Assembly: GCF_900090045.1 (NCBI RefSeq)
Contig: NC_041784.1
Span: forward strand, 410,501 to 474,500
Direction of reading: 5' to 3'
Source of the DNA: Plasmodium malariae
Lineage: Eukaryota > Apicomplexa > Aconoidasida > Haemosporida > Plasmodiidae
DNA length: 64,000 nt
Shown: piece by piece, positions 51,235 to 61,171 of the stretch
How positions within the stretch are numbered: position 1 is the first letter of the stretch
Layout: each line of letters opens with the position of its first letter
The notes under the pieces: model-generated
The model's input: the letters and a program-made list of their open reading frames with translations, nothing else
What the model was told of the DNA's origin: nothing
The model's database searches: none
Translations under genes and position numbers: made by a program

Positions 51235-51706
51235 ATGTTTTCTAAATCAATTAGGTTGAGTGAAGATAAACATTACGAATTTAAAGATATGCTATACGGT
51301 AAAGACGAGAATGTATAATTTTTTTTATTTCCAGAAATTAAATCTTAAAAGTATTACAAAAAAAAGTACTTCGATGTATATATATGTATATATACACATA
51401 CCTATCTCCGGCTTAGATTAACGTGTTGTTAACAAGGTATCAACCATATTTTGCTTAACCTTACGCTGCGTTAAAAATTTGTCAGCCAAGAATGAACAGA
51501 TGTACATATATAAATATATATATATATATATGCATATTCATACGTACACATATGTATGCATAAGTTTATATATTTTTTTGCATCCGCAGAATTATTTGCT
51601 TGAAAATGCGTTTTCAAAACTAAATGGTACCCATACAACTTCTTCACATTTTAAGGATATACATTTAATACAATATTTAAATAAAAGATCAGGTAAAGAA
51701 AATTAA
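51235..51706 (+). CDS. Two-exon micro-gene, unknown 64-residue protein
   Basis: Model: join(51235..51312, 51590..51706). Exon 1 reads MFSKSIRLSEDKHYEFKDML then YGKDEN and ends at AAT|GTATAA; exon 2 starts after CATCCGCAG| with NYLLENAFSKLNGTHTTSSH and runs to a TAA at 51706. Both junctions are in phase 0 and the intron (277 bases) is TA-rich. The joined 64-residue protein is hydrophilic with no signal peptide or membrane helix, and I do not recognise it. A strong alternative donor (TCAG|GTAAAG) lies 15 bases before the stop, so a further exon and a longer protein are possible. The normal composition of both exons inside very A+T-rich DNA is the main support. Confidence 0.5.
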
Positions 51707-52933
51707 AAATTACAGGAGCTAAATAAAAGATAGTAACCTGAATTTATGCCAATTTGTGTTCATTTTTTTTTTTTTTTTTTTACCTGTTTAACGGAGAGAA
51801 ATATAAGATAATCGTATATATATATATATATACATATACGTAAGTATATGTGCACATATGAAACACTTCTAATGAGTTTCTTCCCTGAGTACCATTTTGA
51901 CAATATCATCAATCGAGTGGGAAATAATATTTTATTAATGTGAACAAGTTTAACTCTTTATTAATATATTTTTTTTTTTTTTTTTTTTTTTTAAATATCA
52001 TTTTTTAAAGTATACCTTTTCCCTTGCTCTTTTTTTTTTATGCTCATTCTGTGAACATCATAATATTGGAGAAAAAAGAAGTAAACAGAAAAGGAAAAAA
52101 AAAAAAAAAAAGAGAACAAAAGTAAAAAGCAGCAAACGAAAAATAAAAAGAAAAAACAGCAAATCAAAAACAAAACGAAAATAGTTAAAAAGGAGAATGA
52201 ACTTTTGTTTTACCATTATACGATGTTATGTAATGAAGAAAACATTTTTTAGAGTGACCTAAGTTACATTCCGTTTGGTATGTAGCTTTTTTATGACGAC
52301 TTAAGGACAAACAGTTGATCGTTAATTTGAAGGAGGCATACAGTTTATATATGTATATATATAGATAGAGACATGTATATATGTTTTTATATATTTTTTT
52401 TTTTTTTTTTAATAAATGTGTAAAAAACGCAGAGGGTAAATGTACAACTGAAATGTATGATAGTCTGTTACGTTCAATGGAATAGGGTAGCAAATCATGT
52501 TTAGAAGAAGCTGAAGAAGAAGCAGAAGAACAAGTAGAGCAAAAAAAAGAAAAAAAAAAAAATCATCTCGTACACAGATTTGTACATTTAGGCATTGATC
52601 TATGTACGCTCATGTAGGCGCATTTTGCTTATTTACTTTTTTATAATTTCATTTTTTTGGGAAACGGGATATGTTATTAACGTGCTTAGGGGAAATCAGA
52701 TCTAGACAAAAAACAACCTACTTATTTTTAGGTGACCATTCAGATGGTAACCCATTTTTAGCTAGCTACTTGAAGACAGCTATTAGCTGGAATTTTTTTT
52801 TATTTTTTATCCTTTTGCTTCTCTCTATTTTTTATTTTTTATCCTTTTGGTTCTCTCTATTTTTTATTTTTTATCCATTTGGTTCTCTCTATTTTTTATT
52901 TTTCTCCTTTTCGCTCCCCCCTCAAACGATAAC
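51707..52933. other. Intergenic upstream of DRG1
   Basis: Poly(T) at about 51764-51780 and 51968-51992, A-rich DNA 52095-52200, a tctctattttttattttttatc repeat (about 22 bp, three copies) at 52820-52910 just before DRG1. The minus-strand frame 52185-52350 has fairly balanced composition (ending YNGKTKVHSPF), and the plus frame from 52671 is likewise readable for ~38 codons. Neither has enough support to be called. Confidence 0.5.
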
Positions 52934-54031
52934 ATGTCGATTTTACAAAAAATCGCCGATATCGAGGCCGAAATGGCCAAGACACAGAAAAACAAGGCAA
53001 CGAACTTTCACTTAGGTTTACTAAAAGCGAAATTGTCAAAACTTAAAGCACAACTTATAGAAGGAGGAACAAAAGGTGGAGGAGAAGGGGAAGGATTTGA
53101 TGTTTCTAAAACAGGAGATGCAAGAATAGGTCTTGTTGGTTTTCCCTCAGTAGGAAAATCTACTTTATTAAATAAATTAACAGGTACCTTTTCCGAAGTA
53201 GCATCATATGAGTTTACTACGTTAACATGTGTACCTGGTATATTTAAATATAAAGGAGCAAAAATGCAATTATTAGATTTGCCTGGAATTATAGAAGGAG
53301 CAAAAGATGGAAAAGGTAGAGGAAAGCAAGTTATAGCAGTTGCTAAAAGTTGTTCCCTAATATTAATAGTATTAGACGTTTTAAAACCATTAACTTTTAA
53401 AAAAATTATTGAAAAAGAATTAGAAGGATTTGGAATTAGATTAAATAAAAAGCCACCAAATATCGTTTTTCAAAAAAAAGATAAAGGAGGTATAAATATA
53501 ACACATACTGTTCCACTTGTTAATATAGATGAAGAAATGATTAAATCGATTTGCCATGAATACAGAATTATGAATGCTAATATATCTATAAGGTGTGAAG
53601 CAACAGTTGATGATATTATAGATGTAATAGAAGGTAATAGATTATATGTACCATGTATATATGTTCTAAATAAAGTTGATCAAATAACTTTAGAAGAACT
53701 AGATCTAATAACTCGTATACCTCATAATGTACCTATATCTGCACATTTGGAATGGAATTTAGATGGTTTATTAGAAGCAATATGGACTTACTTAGATCTT
53801 GTACGTATTTATACCAAACCAAAAGGACAGATACCTGATTACGATTCACCAGTTATTTTGAAAAAAGAAAGATCAAAAGTTGAAAACTTTTGTAAAAAAA
53901 TACATAGATCTTTAGTTAATCAATTGAAATATGCGTTAGTATGGGGAAAATCCGTAAAACATAATCCGCAAAAAGTCGGAAAAGATCACGAACTAAATGA
54001 TGAAGACGTTGTACAATTGGTTAAGAAGTAA
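52934..54031 (+). CDS. DRG1: Developmentally regulated GTP-binding protein 1 (ribosome-interacting GTPase 1)
   Basis: Obg-family translation-associated GTPase (yeast Rbg1) that binds ribosomes with a DFRP partner in the cytosol. 365 residues, one exon, very close to the usual length (367 in humans). An N-terminal helical region ([20 protein letters not shown]) and a Gly-rich linker precede the G domain. G1 is GFPSVGKST (~69-77), the G2 region is [12 protein letters not shown]3 is [16 protein letters not shown] (~116-131), G4 is NKVD (~246-249) and G5 is SAH. The C-terminal TGS domain (~290-365) contains [17 protein letters not shown] and ends [13 protein letters not shown]. The ATG at 52934 is chosen because the family starts there; the open frame upstream encodes only Phe/Ser/Leu from a T-rich repeat. 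No intron is needed. All catalytic motifs are intact. Confidence 0.97.
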   Translation: MSILQKIADIEAEMAKTQKNKATNFHLGLLKAKLSKLKAQLIEGGTKGGGEGEGFDVSKTGDARIGLVGFPSVGKSTLLNKLTGTFSEVASYEFTTLTCVPGIFKYKGAKMQLLDLPGIIEGAKDGKGRGKQVIAVAKSCSLILIVLDVLKPLTFKKIIEKELEGFGIRLNKKPPNIVFQKKDKGGINITHTVPLVNIDEEMIKSICHEYRIMNANISIRCEATVDDIIDVIEGNRLYVPCIYVLNKVDQITLEELDLITRIPHNVPISAHLEWNLDGLLEAIWTYLDLVRIYTKPKGQIPDYDSPVILKKERSKVENFCKKIHRSLVNQLKYALVWGKSVKHNPQKVGKDHELNDEDVVQLVKK

Positions 54032-54086
54032 CCTGTGTGCATCTGCTAAAGCATATCCACTCTCTTATATATGTGTATTTGGGTAC

Positions 54087-54200
54087 ATAAGTCCAATCGG
54101 CAAAGTGGTATAGCGGCATGTTTACAAACTCGGCGGAGATTCTAACCGAGCCAACCGCTCACCACATGGTGCACCTTGAGGAAGAGCACAGGATAAAATG
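54087..54200 (+). ncRNA. GC-rich foldable element, candidate H/ACA-like noncoding RNA
   Basis: An island of near 50% G+C about 60 bases after the DRG1 stop. A long hairpin is visible: GTGGT (54105-54109) pairs with ACCAC (54161-54165); AGCGG (54112-54116) pairs with CCGCT (54155-54159) across a 2x1 internal loop; an asymmetric pocket (12 and 4 bases) follows; then CTCGG (54129-54133) pairs with CCGAG (54146-54150) around a 12-base loop. An ACA starts at 54164, 14 bases beyond the upper stem, the spacing expected for H/ACA guide hairpins. It may instead be part of the DRG1 3' UTR. It does not fold as a tRNA. Confidence 0.4.
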
Positions 54201-55137
54201 ATCAACAGAGTTCAAGTTAGTACATACACGAACGTGCAGCAGTATATATGTGCATATGTACATACATACGTGCATACATACATGTACTACCTTGGTGACG
54301 CAGCCTAATCGTATGAAAATACGACAACATGCACTTCAACGACCAACGATAACGTTGTTTAGTTCTTCCTCATATTTGATGATTCCCTTTTTTTTTTTTT
54401 TTTATTTCTTTCCTTTTTTAATTTACTTTTACATAATTGCTATATATATTTGTGTCTTCGTTATTATTTTCAGTGTATGTTGTATGATAATTTTTCAAAT
54501 ATTGCTTACGTGTTGTTTCTTTATTATTTTTTCTTTTCTCATTTTTCATTTTTCATCTTCCTTTTTATTATAACCCCTCCTCAACTGTAAATCTTTTTAT
54601 GCACTACTGTTTCCTGTTCCTTCTTTAAAATTTTTAAGTTTTACTATAACTAATAAAAAATTTAGCACTGGTGCTCAGCTATGCCATTAAATTGTACCCA
54701 TATAATATAATAGGTATTAATGGGAAGTTAAGAAAGAAACTGTAAAATGATGAATAAACATAATAAGGTATAATATGATAACATTTGAACTAAATAGGCT
54801 TCGTATGCCTTAAAATATGGGTGAGGACGGGCCAAGAAAATATTATATATAGCAATGCAAAATAATAAACTTTTTTTTTTTTTCTCCTATTTATTTATTT
54901 TTTTTAAACTTCCACTCCATCCATATATAAGTAATACAACTAATAAATACTACATAATTTTTAATTTAATTGCTATTCCCAAAAAAAAAAAAAAAAAAAA
55001 TTTCAAAGGATAATCTTATAAAGGTGTGAGTTAAACGAATCATAGTTATATGCATTCCTTAGGTAAACACTATACACATATCGGATGCTTGAAGGGTCTT
55101 CTCGACTGGAAGCGCGTACTTACACATAAATACATAC

Positions 55138-55189
<52 letters not shown>

Positions 55190-55385
55190 AAGCACAATTC
55201 ACCATAAGTAGCAATACCCTTTTTTTGTAAGGAAAAAAACGGCTAAACAGAAAATTAAAATTTTAAAAACGATTGGGTAGAGATAAGTAGTGTTTCTATA
55301 TGCCAGAAGGGGCAACATTAAAATTATTTGGAAAAAAATATATATCTACTTTTAACGTAACGTGTAGTATGTCATAGCTTTTATG

Positions 55386-55423
<38 letters not shown>

Positions 55424-55619
55424 TGTACATCATTTTATAGGTAATGAACATTATTTTATTTTAATATATATATCATGAATACGTTTTAATCGAGTTCCCT
55501 AAAATATTTAAATTTAAGGCAATAGGATGAAGCTCTGATGAGGTTATGCATATATACATGCATAGATATTTATATAGATATAGATATATGTATATGTATA
55601 CGTATATGTATATGTATAC

Positions 55620-55664
<45 letters not shown>

Positions 55665-55737
55665 CTTATATTATTTGCCGTGACGAGCCCGCATAAATAA
55701 CAAGCAACAATTTTACATAATCCAACAAAAGGAATAA
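54201..55737. other. Intergenic between DRG1 element and AAGAB-like gene
   Basis: T-rich stretch 54390-54590, poly(A) near 54981-55000, (TA)n at 55148-55184, poly(T) at 55389-55420, and a short array of gtatatgtatac-type units at 55580-55665. No gene is seen. The last 70 bases before 55738 are less repetitive and probably 5' leader. Confidence 0.65.
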
Positions 55738-56961
55738 ATGGATGACACCCCACATATTATTGTGTTGTCATATGACGAAAAAAAATTCAAAGATTTCTTA
55801 TCCTTCTTAGAGACAAAATTTGAATTTTTGGAAAAATATGCGCATTCAGAGACCTACAGGGTCCGATTTGATAGTGAAAAGAAGAATGTAAAAGATGTTA
55901 ATATAAATTGCTTTATTTTTAAAAAGGAAGCAAAAGTAAAAATTGTAAATAAATACTACAGTGCAGATGTTATTATATCATGTTGTATTATTCGGATAGG
56001 GGACCAAAAGGATGAAGAAAATATATCGGGTAAAGAAAATAAAGAGAATGAAAAAGAATGCTCAGGTGATAATGAAAATGAAAAAGAATGCTCAGGTGAT
56101 GATGAAAATGAAAAAGAAAAAATAAATGAAGTCAAATCGCTCAAAGAAATAAATGCGAATGAAATACCCTGTGAGAGTGTTATTTTTTTATTTGACGATT
56201 TTTGTATAAAGGAAAAAACAGTAGTTAAAGAAAATCCATTTAGAAATTATGATGAAGATTGCACAGAATATATAAAAGATACATTAAATGGAAAAATGAT
56301 AAGAAATGAAAATTTTGATCTTTCTAATTTATATAAGGGTATTGGCATAAAAATTGCTGTATTTCCTCTATCTTTTCAAAAAGAAAATAAAGAATATCTT
56401 AACTTCTTTAGCGACTATTTTATTGAATGCTTATATATAAATTATGAACGCGACTTTTTGTATAAATATCCTGAACAAGTAATAACTTCAACAAATTCTG
56501 GAGGTCAAAAATTAAAAAAAGAAGAAAAAAATTTTAGTAAACTTGAGGACTTTTTTGAAGAAGGGGATGAAAGGTTGGTAGAAGCTCTTCACTGTCATAT
56601 GTGGAAGGGACTACAAATCAAGAAGGACAACCTTATTGTTCGAAGCGTTGCCATACCAAATGAGCAGGTTGTAACAAGTGCCAAGGAGTTAAGAAGCAAT
56701 GAAATAGTAAGAATCTCCGAAAAAGTAGGAAACTGTGAAGACGTAAAATGTGACAAAAATGCAAAACTTATAAAAAAAATGAGCGTGTCAGCAGATAATA
56801 AAGAAGAACTTTTCATGCAAAATTTTAATAAAATCGTAGAAAAAATAAGATTAGCTAAAAATGAGAATACAAATTGTGTTAATGACTCAACAAGAAGAAA
56901 GAAAGCAGAGGATTTAATTATTGAATTGCAACAATATTTTTGTGATATCGATGAAGATTAA
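55738..56961 (+). CDS. AAGAB/p34-like adaptor-binding (clathrin adaptor assembly) protein
   Basis: 407 residues, one exon. I recognise the layout of alpha- and gamma-adaptin-binding protein p34 (AAGAB; yeast Irc6 is a distant relative), a small-GTPase-like assembly chaperone for AP-1 and AP-2 in the cytosol. Supporting segments in order: NKYYSADVIISC (~76-87; human NKYYSADI), the strand SVIFLFDD (~147), the strand GIGIKIAVFPL, YFIECLYINYE, then GDERLVEALHCHMWKGLQIK (~278-297; human has a similar RIVQALNANVW), and a C-terminal helical segment with FNKIVEKIRLAK and RRKKAEDLIIELQQYF, where AAGAB has its conserved terminal helices. Parasite-specific: an acidic insert (~100-130) with an imperfect 11-residue ECSGDxENEK repeat. 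No classical GTPase P-loop is seen, as in other members. The match is from memory of the human protein, by eye. Confidence 0.72.
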   Translation: MDDTPHIIVLSYDEKKFKDFLSFLETKFEFLEKYAHSETYRVRFDSEKKNVKDVNINCFIFKKEAKVKIVNKYYSADVIISCCIIRIGDQKDEENISGKENKENEKECSGDNENEKECSGDDENEKEKINEVKSLKEINANEIPCESVIFLFDDFCIKEKTVVKENPFRNYDEDCTEYIKDTLNGKMIRNENFDLSNLYKGIGIKIAVFPLSFQKENKEYLNFFSDYFIECLYINYERDFLYKYPEQVITSTNSGGQKLKKEEKNFSKLEDFFEEGDERLVEALHCHMWKGLQIKKDNLIVRSVAIPNEQVVTSAKELRSNEIVRISEKVGNCEDVKCDKNAKLIKKMSVSADNKEELFMQNFNKIVEKIRLAKNENTNCVNDSTRRKKAEDLIIELQQYFCDIDED

Positions 56962-58145
56962 AAGTTGTCCCTTAAATTGTCTAATTATCTACTTATTTTT
57001 CCTGACCCGTTTATGCACGCCTTTTGTCCATTAAGCCATGCAATTTTTTTTTTTTTTTTTTTTTTTTTTGTACATTTAAACGCACAGGGGAAAACACGAT
57101 TGGTTAATATAGAGAAGTAGAAAAATGAAAAATGATAAAATGGAAAAAAATTGTAAGGGTTCATTTAAATTGCTATACTAACCGTTAAATGTATTTGCAC
57201 TGATGGAAAAAAAACTTCCCCAAGTTACTATAAAATATATTCCCAATTAAAACTGCCGTTTAAAATGAGGTGCACATAAACATTACATTCTTGTAACAAC
57301 ATGTGTACATATTGCATACATTATGTTGCACATTTTCTATGTAAGAAAAATGCTTTTTTTTTTTTTTTTTTCCCATCATTGCTTCTCTGTTTTTATGTAT
57401 ATTTGTATTTATATTATTTTACTTCATACTTTTTACTTTTCATTTCTTCATTTTGCCTTTATTTTTTTTTTTTTAATTTACGACAAAAATGATAATATCC
57501 ATGAAAATTAAAAACGACAATTTTTTGAAATGCTCAAAAGAATAGAAATACATGCTCCATTAACTAATCCACATTTGCACACATACATTTACTTACTCGT
57601 AACCGTTTGAGCGTATGCGTATGCGTATACACATGTGCGTACACATATATATACACGTATAAATTATTCCGCGACATTTCCATTTCGTAAGCCCACGTGC
57701 AAATTAAATAAATGTAATATGCTACATTTATTTTTTTTAAAAACCCAAGCAATATTTTATTCCTGCATGTGCTTTCGTACGTTATACTGCATTTGACGCT
57801 ACGCCATATGGTTGCAATGTGTACATATATACATATGGGTTTATATATACATACATAAATGCATATGCATATATATGGGCATTATTCTATTTTATTTTAT
57901 TTATTCTTTTTTATGGTAGGTCACTCGTATTAACCTGCTGCATAAATCTATTTCACCATTTGGTCTTGTTTTTATTTTTTATTTAATTTGTTCAAAGTTG
58001 CATGACTATATATGAATATTAAAAATTAAATGCTTTGAAATAATTTTTTTATTCTTAATTTTATTTCCCTTTTGTGCCCTACACATTAACCTTTTTCGAA
58101 TTGTTGAATGTTCTAATGTAATTAATTCTTTTAACCTTCCTAACC

Positions 58146-58176
<31 letters not shown>

Positions 58177-58905
58177 TTTATTCCTTTCTTTCTTCCATTT
58201 ATATGAACGGAATACACCACCTTATGATAGAAAAAAAAAAAAAAAAAAAAAAACTATTGAAAAACAAATATAAATGAAAAATAAAAATGCAAAAATAAAA
58301 AAATGTTTTATGCCTTGTTCACAAAAATAATAAATTCAACCATCCACTATATACGAACTGCTCTGCTACACCCGCGCAACTTTATGATTATACACACATA
58401 TATATGCACATAAATATATATATATGTACATGCGCATACACAAATATAACTCAGCATCTGCATGTGGGCACATTTCCTATTTGCTTATTCGTACTTATTA
58501 ATATTATCTTCAACTTTACAATTAAAAAGGAAAAAATTCATTTGTCTCATTCTAGGCAACTACAAAATATTGTTTTTAACTCATATAGGTTTTTTAATTA
58601 ATCAAAAAAAAAAAAAATTGACTACCTTTTGTATAAAGAAATTAAAAAAAGTGCGTCATACAAAACAGCAGATATTGCAACATTTTTAATTGAGCAGAAA
58701 TGATGTATCATCTGCTTATCTGAATACCTACATATTTGCATATCTGCATATTTGTATATCTGTATATCTACATATATACATATCCTCACATATATGTACA
58801 TATAAGTTATACGTATAAACAAAACCACACTGCTTATAACATTTCCAACTTCTTATATTTTTTTTTTTTTTTTTTTTTTTTGTTTCCTTTTTCAGAGTTA
58901 CAATA
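56962..58905. other. Intergenic between AAGAB-like gene and membrane-protein gene
   Basis: Poly(T) at about 57043-57069, 57354-57371, 58150-58175 and 58858-58880; poly(A) near 58230-58252; TA/CA-type repeats near 57590-57660 and 57815-57880. Short frames such as 58404-58601 are unconvincing. No gene is called. Confidence 0.65.
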
Positions 58906-59265
58906 ATGAATGTTTTTCATGTTTTAAATCGATTTTTAGCATCAACTGGAGGAGTGCTTTTAGTTGTTTACGAATTTTTGAGAATTTATAAAAGTGATAT
59001 AAATCCAATATACGATAATTTATACATGCTGGATAACCCTTATGTCCCATTTTCATCTTTTATGTTACTTAGTCTTACGTACTTATTTTTGAATATGTTC
59101 AGTTTTTCAAAAAATAGCATGTCAAATAACTTAAGAGGTAATTATTCAAAATTTACTTGGAACAAAAATGTAAACCAAAAAGTGGGATACAATCCATGGG
59201 TCAACAACTTTTTTTGTGTCTATACCATATTATAAATGTACAAGCACTCAAATATATATGCATGC

Positions 59266-59296
<31 letters not shown>

Positions 59297-60059
59297 CGTG
59301 AGAAATGCTAATATATATATTATCACAATTGCATTTCCACTTGTTCAGGATTTTTGGGCTGCTTCTTAGTTTCCTACTCTTTTTTGTTTTTTATAAATCA
59401 AGTGTATATTTGTTTTGGTAAGTATAAGAGGAAAAAAATTATAACAACTCTATCTGTGCATTATAAGCATAAGGGGGGGGGGAAATTTTATGTTAATATA
59501 TTTGTATTATCAGAAAAAGGAACAACATGATAATTATATGTAATTGCGTATATTCATGTACAAATTATACCTATAAAATTGTTCGTGTGATTTACATATT
59601 TCGCATTAAATGAATTCATTTTGTTCTATTCATTTCTGTTCTATACTTTTTTACATTTTTTTAACATTTTAAAAATTTATTTCCATTTCTTTTAATTATT
59701 TTACAGTTTTTAAAATTTAAAAAAGTTATTTTTTATTAATTTATTTTTATTTATTTTTATATATTTTTATTTATTTTTATATATTTTTATTTATTTTTAT
59801 ATATTTTTATTTATTTTTATTTATTTTTATTTATTTTCATATATTTTTATTTATTTTTATATATTTTTATTTATTTATTTTTTTTTTTTTTTTTGTAGAA
59901 TATAACAAAATAAATTCACCAAAATTAGCAGTATCGATTTATCTTTGCGTTTATATGTTCCTTTACCTCTGTTCATTATGTATCGAATCCCTTAGAAGCT
60001 TTTCAAAAAAAAAGGTTATTAAGGAAAAGCAACAAGCGGCTATTAAAATAGAAGTATAA
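58906..60059 (+). CDS. Small multi-pass membrane protein, three exons, unknown function
   Basis: Model: join(58906..59137, 59349..59417, 59899..60059), 153 residues. All three junctions are in phase 1 with clear signals: AAGAG|GTAATT to TTGTTCAG|GA, TTTTG|GTAAGT to TTTTGTAG|AA. About four hydrophobic segments are seen: residues ~8-26 (FLASTGGVLLVVYEFL), ~50-69 (FSSFMLLSLTYLFLNMF), ~78-98 (GFLGCFLVSYSFLFFINQVY) and ~110-130 (LAVSIYLCVYMFLYLCSLCI), followed by a basic C-terminal tail (KKKVIKEKQQAAIKIEV). I do not recognise a family. The short cytosolic basic tail would suit an endomembrane protein, but this is inference. Reading through the first donor would add about 32 residues and stop, so an alternative short form is possible. 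Confidence 0.75.
59740..59880. repeat. T-rich repeat (atttatttttat) in intron 2 of the membrane-protein gene
   Basis: Units of 12 bp with tatatttttat variants run for about 140 bases toward the acceptor and merge into its poly(T) tract at 59877-59894. It extends the pyrimidine-rich region before the splice site. Confidence 0.85.
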
Positions 60060-61171
60060 AAATGTGTACAATTTTTTAAAATTAGAATGTTTTGGAGTTT
60101 AAACATACACATACATATATACGTTTACATATATACATATATAAGCAATGCACATATACATATACACATATACATATACACATATACATATACATATATA
60201 CATATACATACACACATATATATGTATTACATTATACTATATTATATATATCCTCCCTTTTTATTCTTTCCCAGTAAGGGTAAAATATTGAGAGATACAT
60301 ATGAGTCTTATTTAACAACTATATGCAGTTTCATATAAAGACAAATAAATATTATGCAATCACCTTACACATATGTAAAGGTATATGCATGTGTGTTTAG
60401 AATTTTTTTTTTTTTTTTTTTTATCTCACATGTCCCGGGGTAATGAAGTGGAAAAGTGTGTAATACCACGTCTTTTCGTTACAAAGAATATTCATAAAAA
60501 TTACTTAAAAAGTTCATATAATTCGTAAAACGTCCTCGTATTTATGACATGTTCATGTGATTAATAAAACATTTATGTAATTATGACATGTTCATGCGAT
60601 CAATAAAACGTTTATGTAATTATGACATGTTCATGCGATCAATAAAACGTTTATGTAATTATGACATGTTCATGTGATTAATAAAACATTTATGTAATTA
60701 TGACATGTTCATGTGATTAATAAAACATTTATGTAATTATGACATGTTCATGTGATTAATAAAATATGCATTTAATTAATAAAACGTTTATTTCATTAAT
60801 ATAATATGCATTTCATTAATAAAACATTCATTTAATTAATCAAACGTTTATTTAATTAATCGAACTTTCATTTAATTAATCAAACATTCATTTCATATGG
60901 AAAACGTTTAATTAATAAAATATTTAATTACGAAAAATATTTAAACTTAAAAAAAAAAAAGGAAAACTTTAAATGCAAATTTCCTAAGCAAATATTAGTG
61001 TTCCCAATAATATACAAACACAAAAACAGTATAATTTATGAGCACAGAGTGTGTACGTATACATAATTGTTCAAATAACATTAACACATTGCAGTGGATT
61101 ATTCCTTGGATAAGAGAAAACATGTAAAATGAAAGAAACATCATATGCACAAAACGATAACCACGACAGCT
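60060..61171. other. Convergent intergenic with 39-bp repeat
   Basis: A ca/ta-rich array (acatatacatat) at 60100-60215, poly(T) near 60404-60422, the 39-bp array at 60530-60770, and shorter aattaataaaac(g/a)t repeats continuing to about 60900. It separates the 3' ends of the membrane-protein gene (+) and the propeller-like gene (-). No gene is seen. Confidence 0.7.
60530..60770. repeat. 39-bp minisatellite (gttcatgtgattaataaaac + atttatgtaattatgacat)
   Basis: About six copies with g(a/g)t(t/c)aataaaac(a/g)t variation. The flank (60770-60900) repeats only the aattaataaaacgttt half, suggesting the array grew from that shorter unit. Confidence 0.9.

Noticed and set aside
52847..52933. 29-residue N-terminal extension of DRG1
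   Set aside because: Phe/Ser/Leu translation of a T-rich repeat; the family begins at MSILQKI.
54090..54165. tRNA gene after DRG1
   Set aside because: It has an A-box-like ggcaaagtggtatagcgg, but no matching acceptor stem, anticodon stem or TTCGA-type T loop. A long hairpin explains the sequence better.
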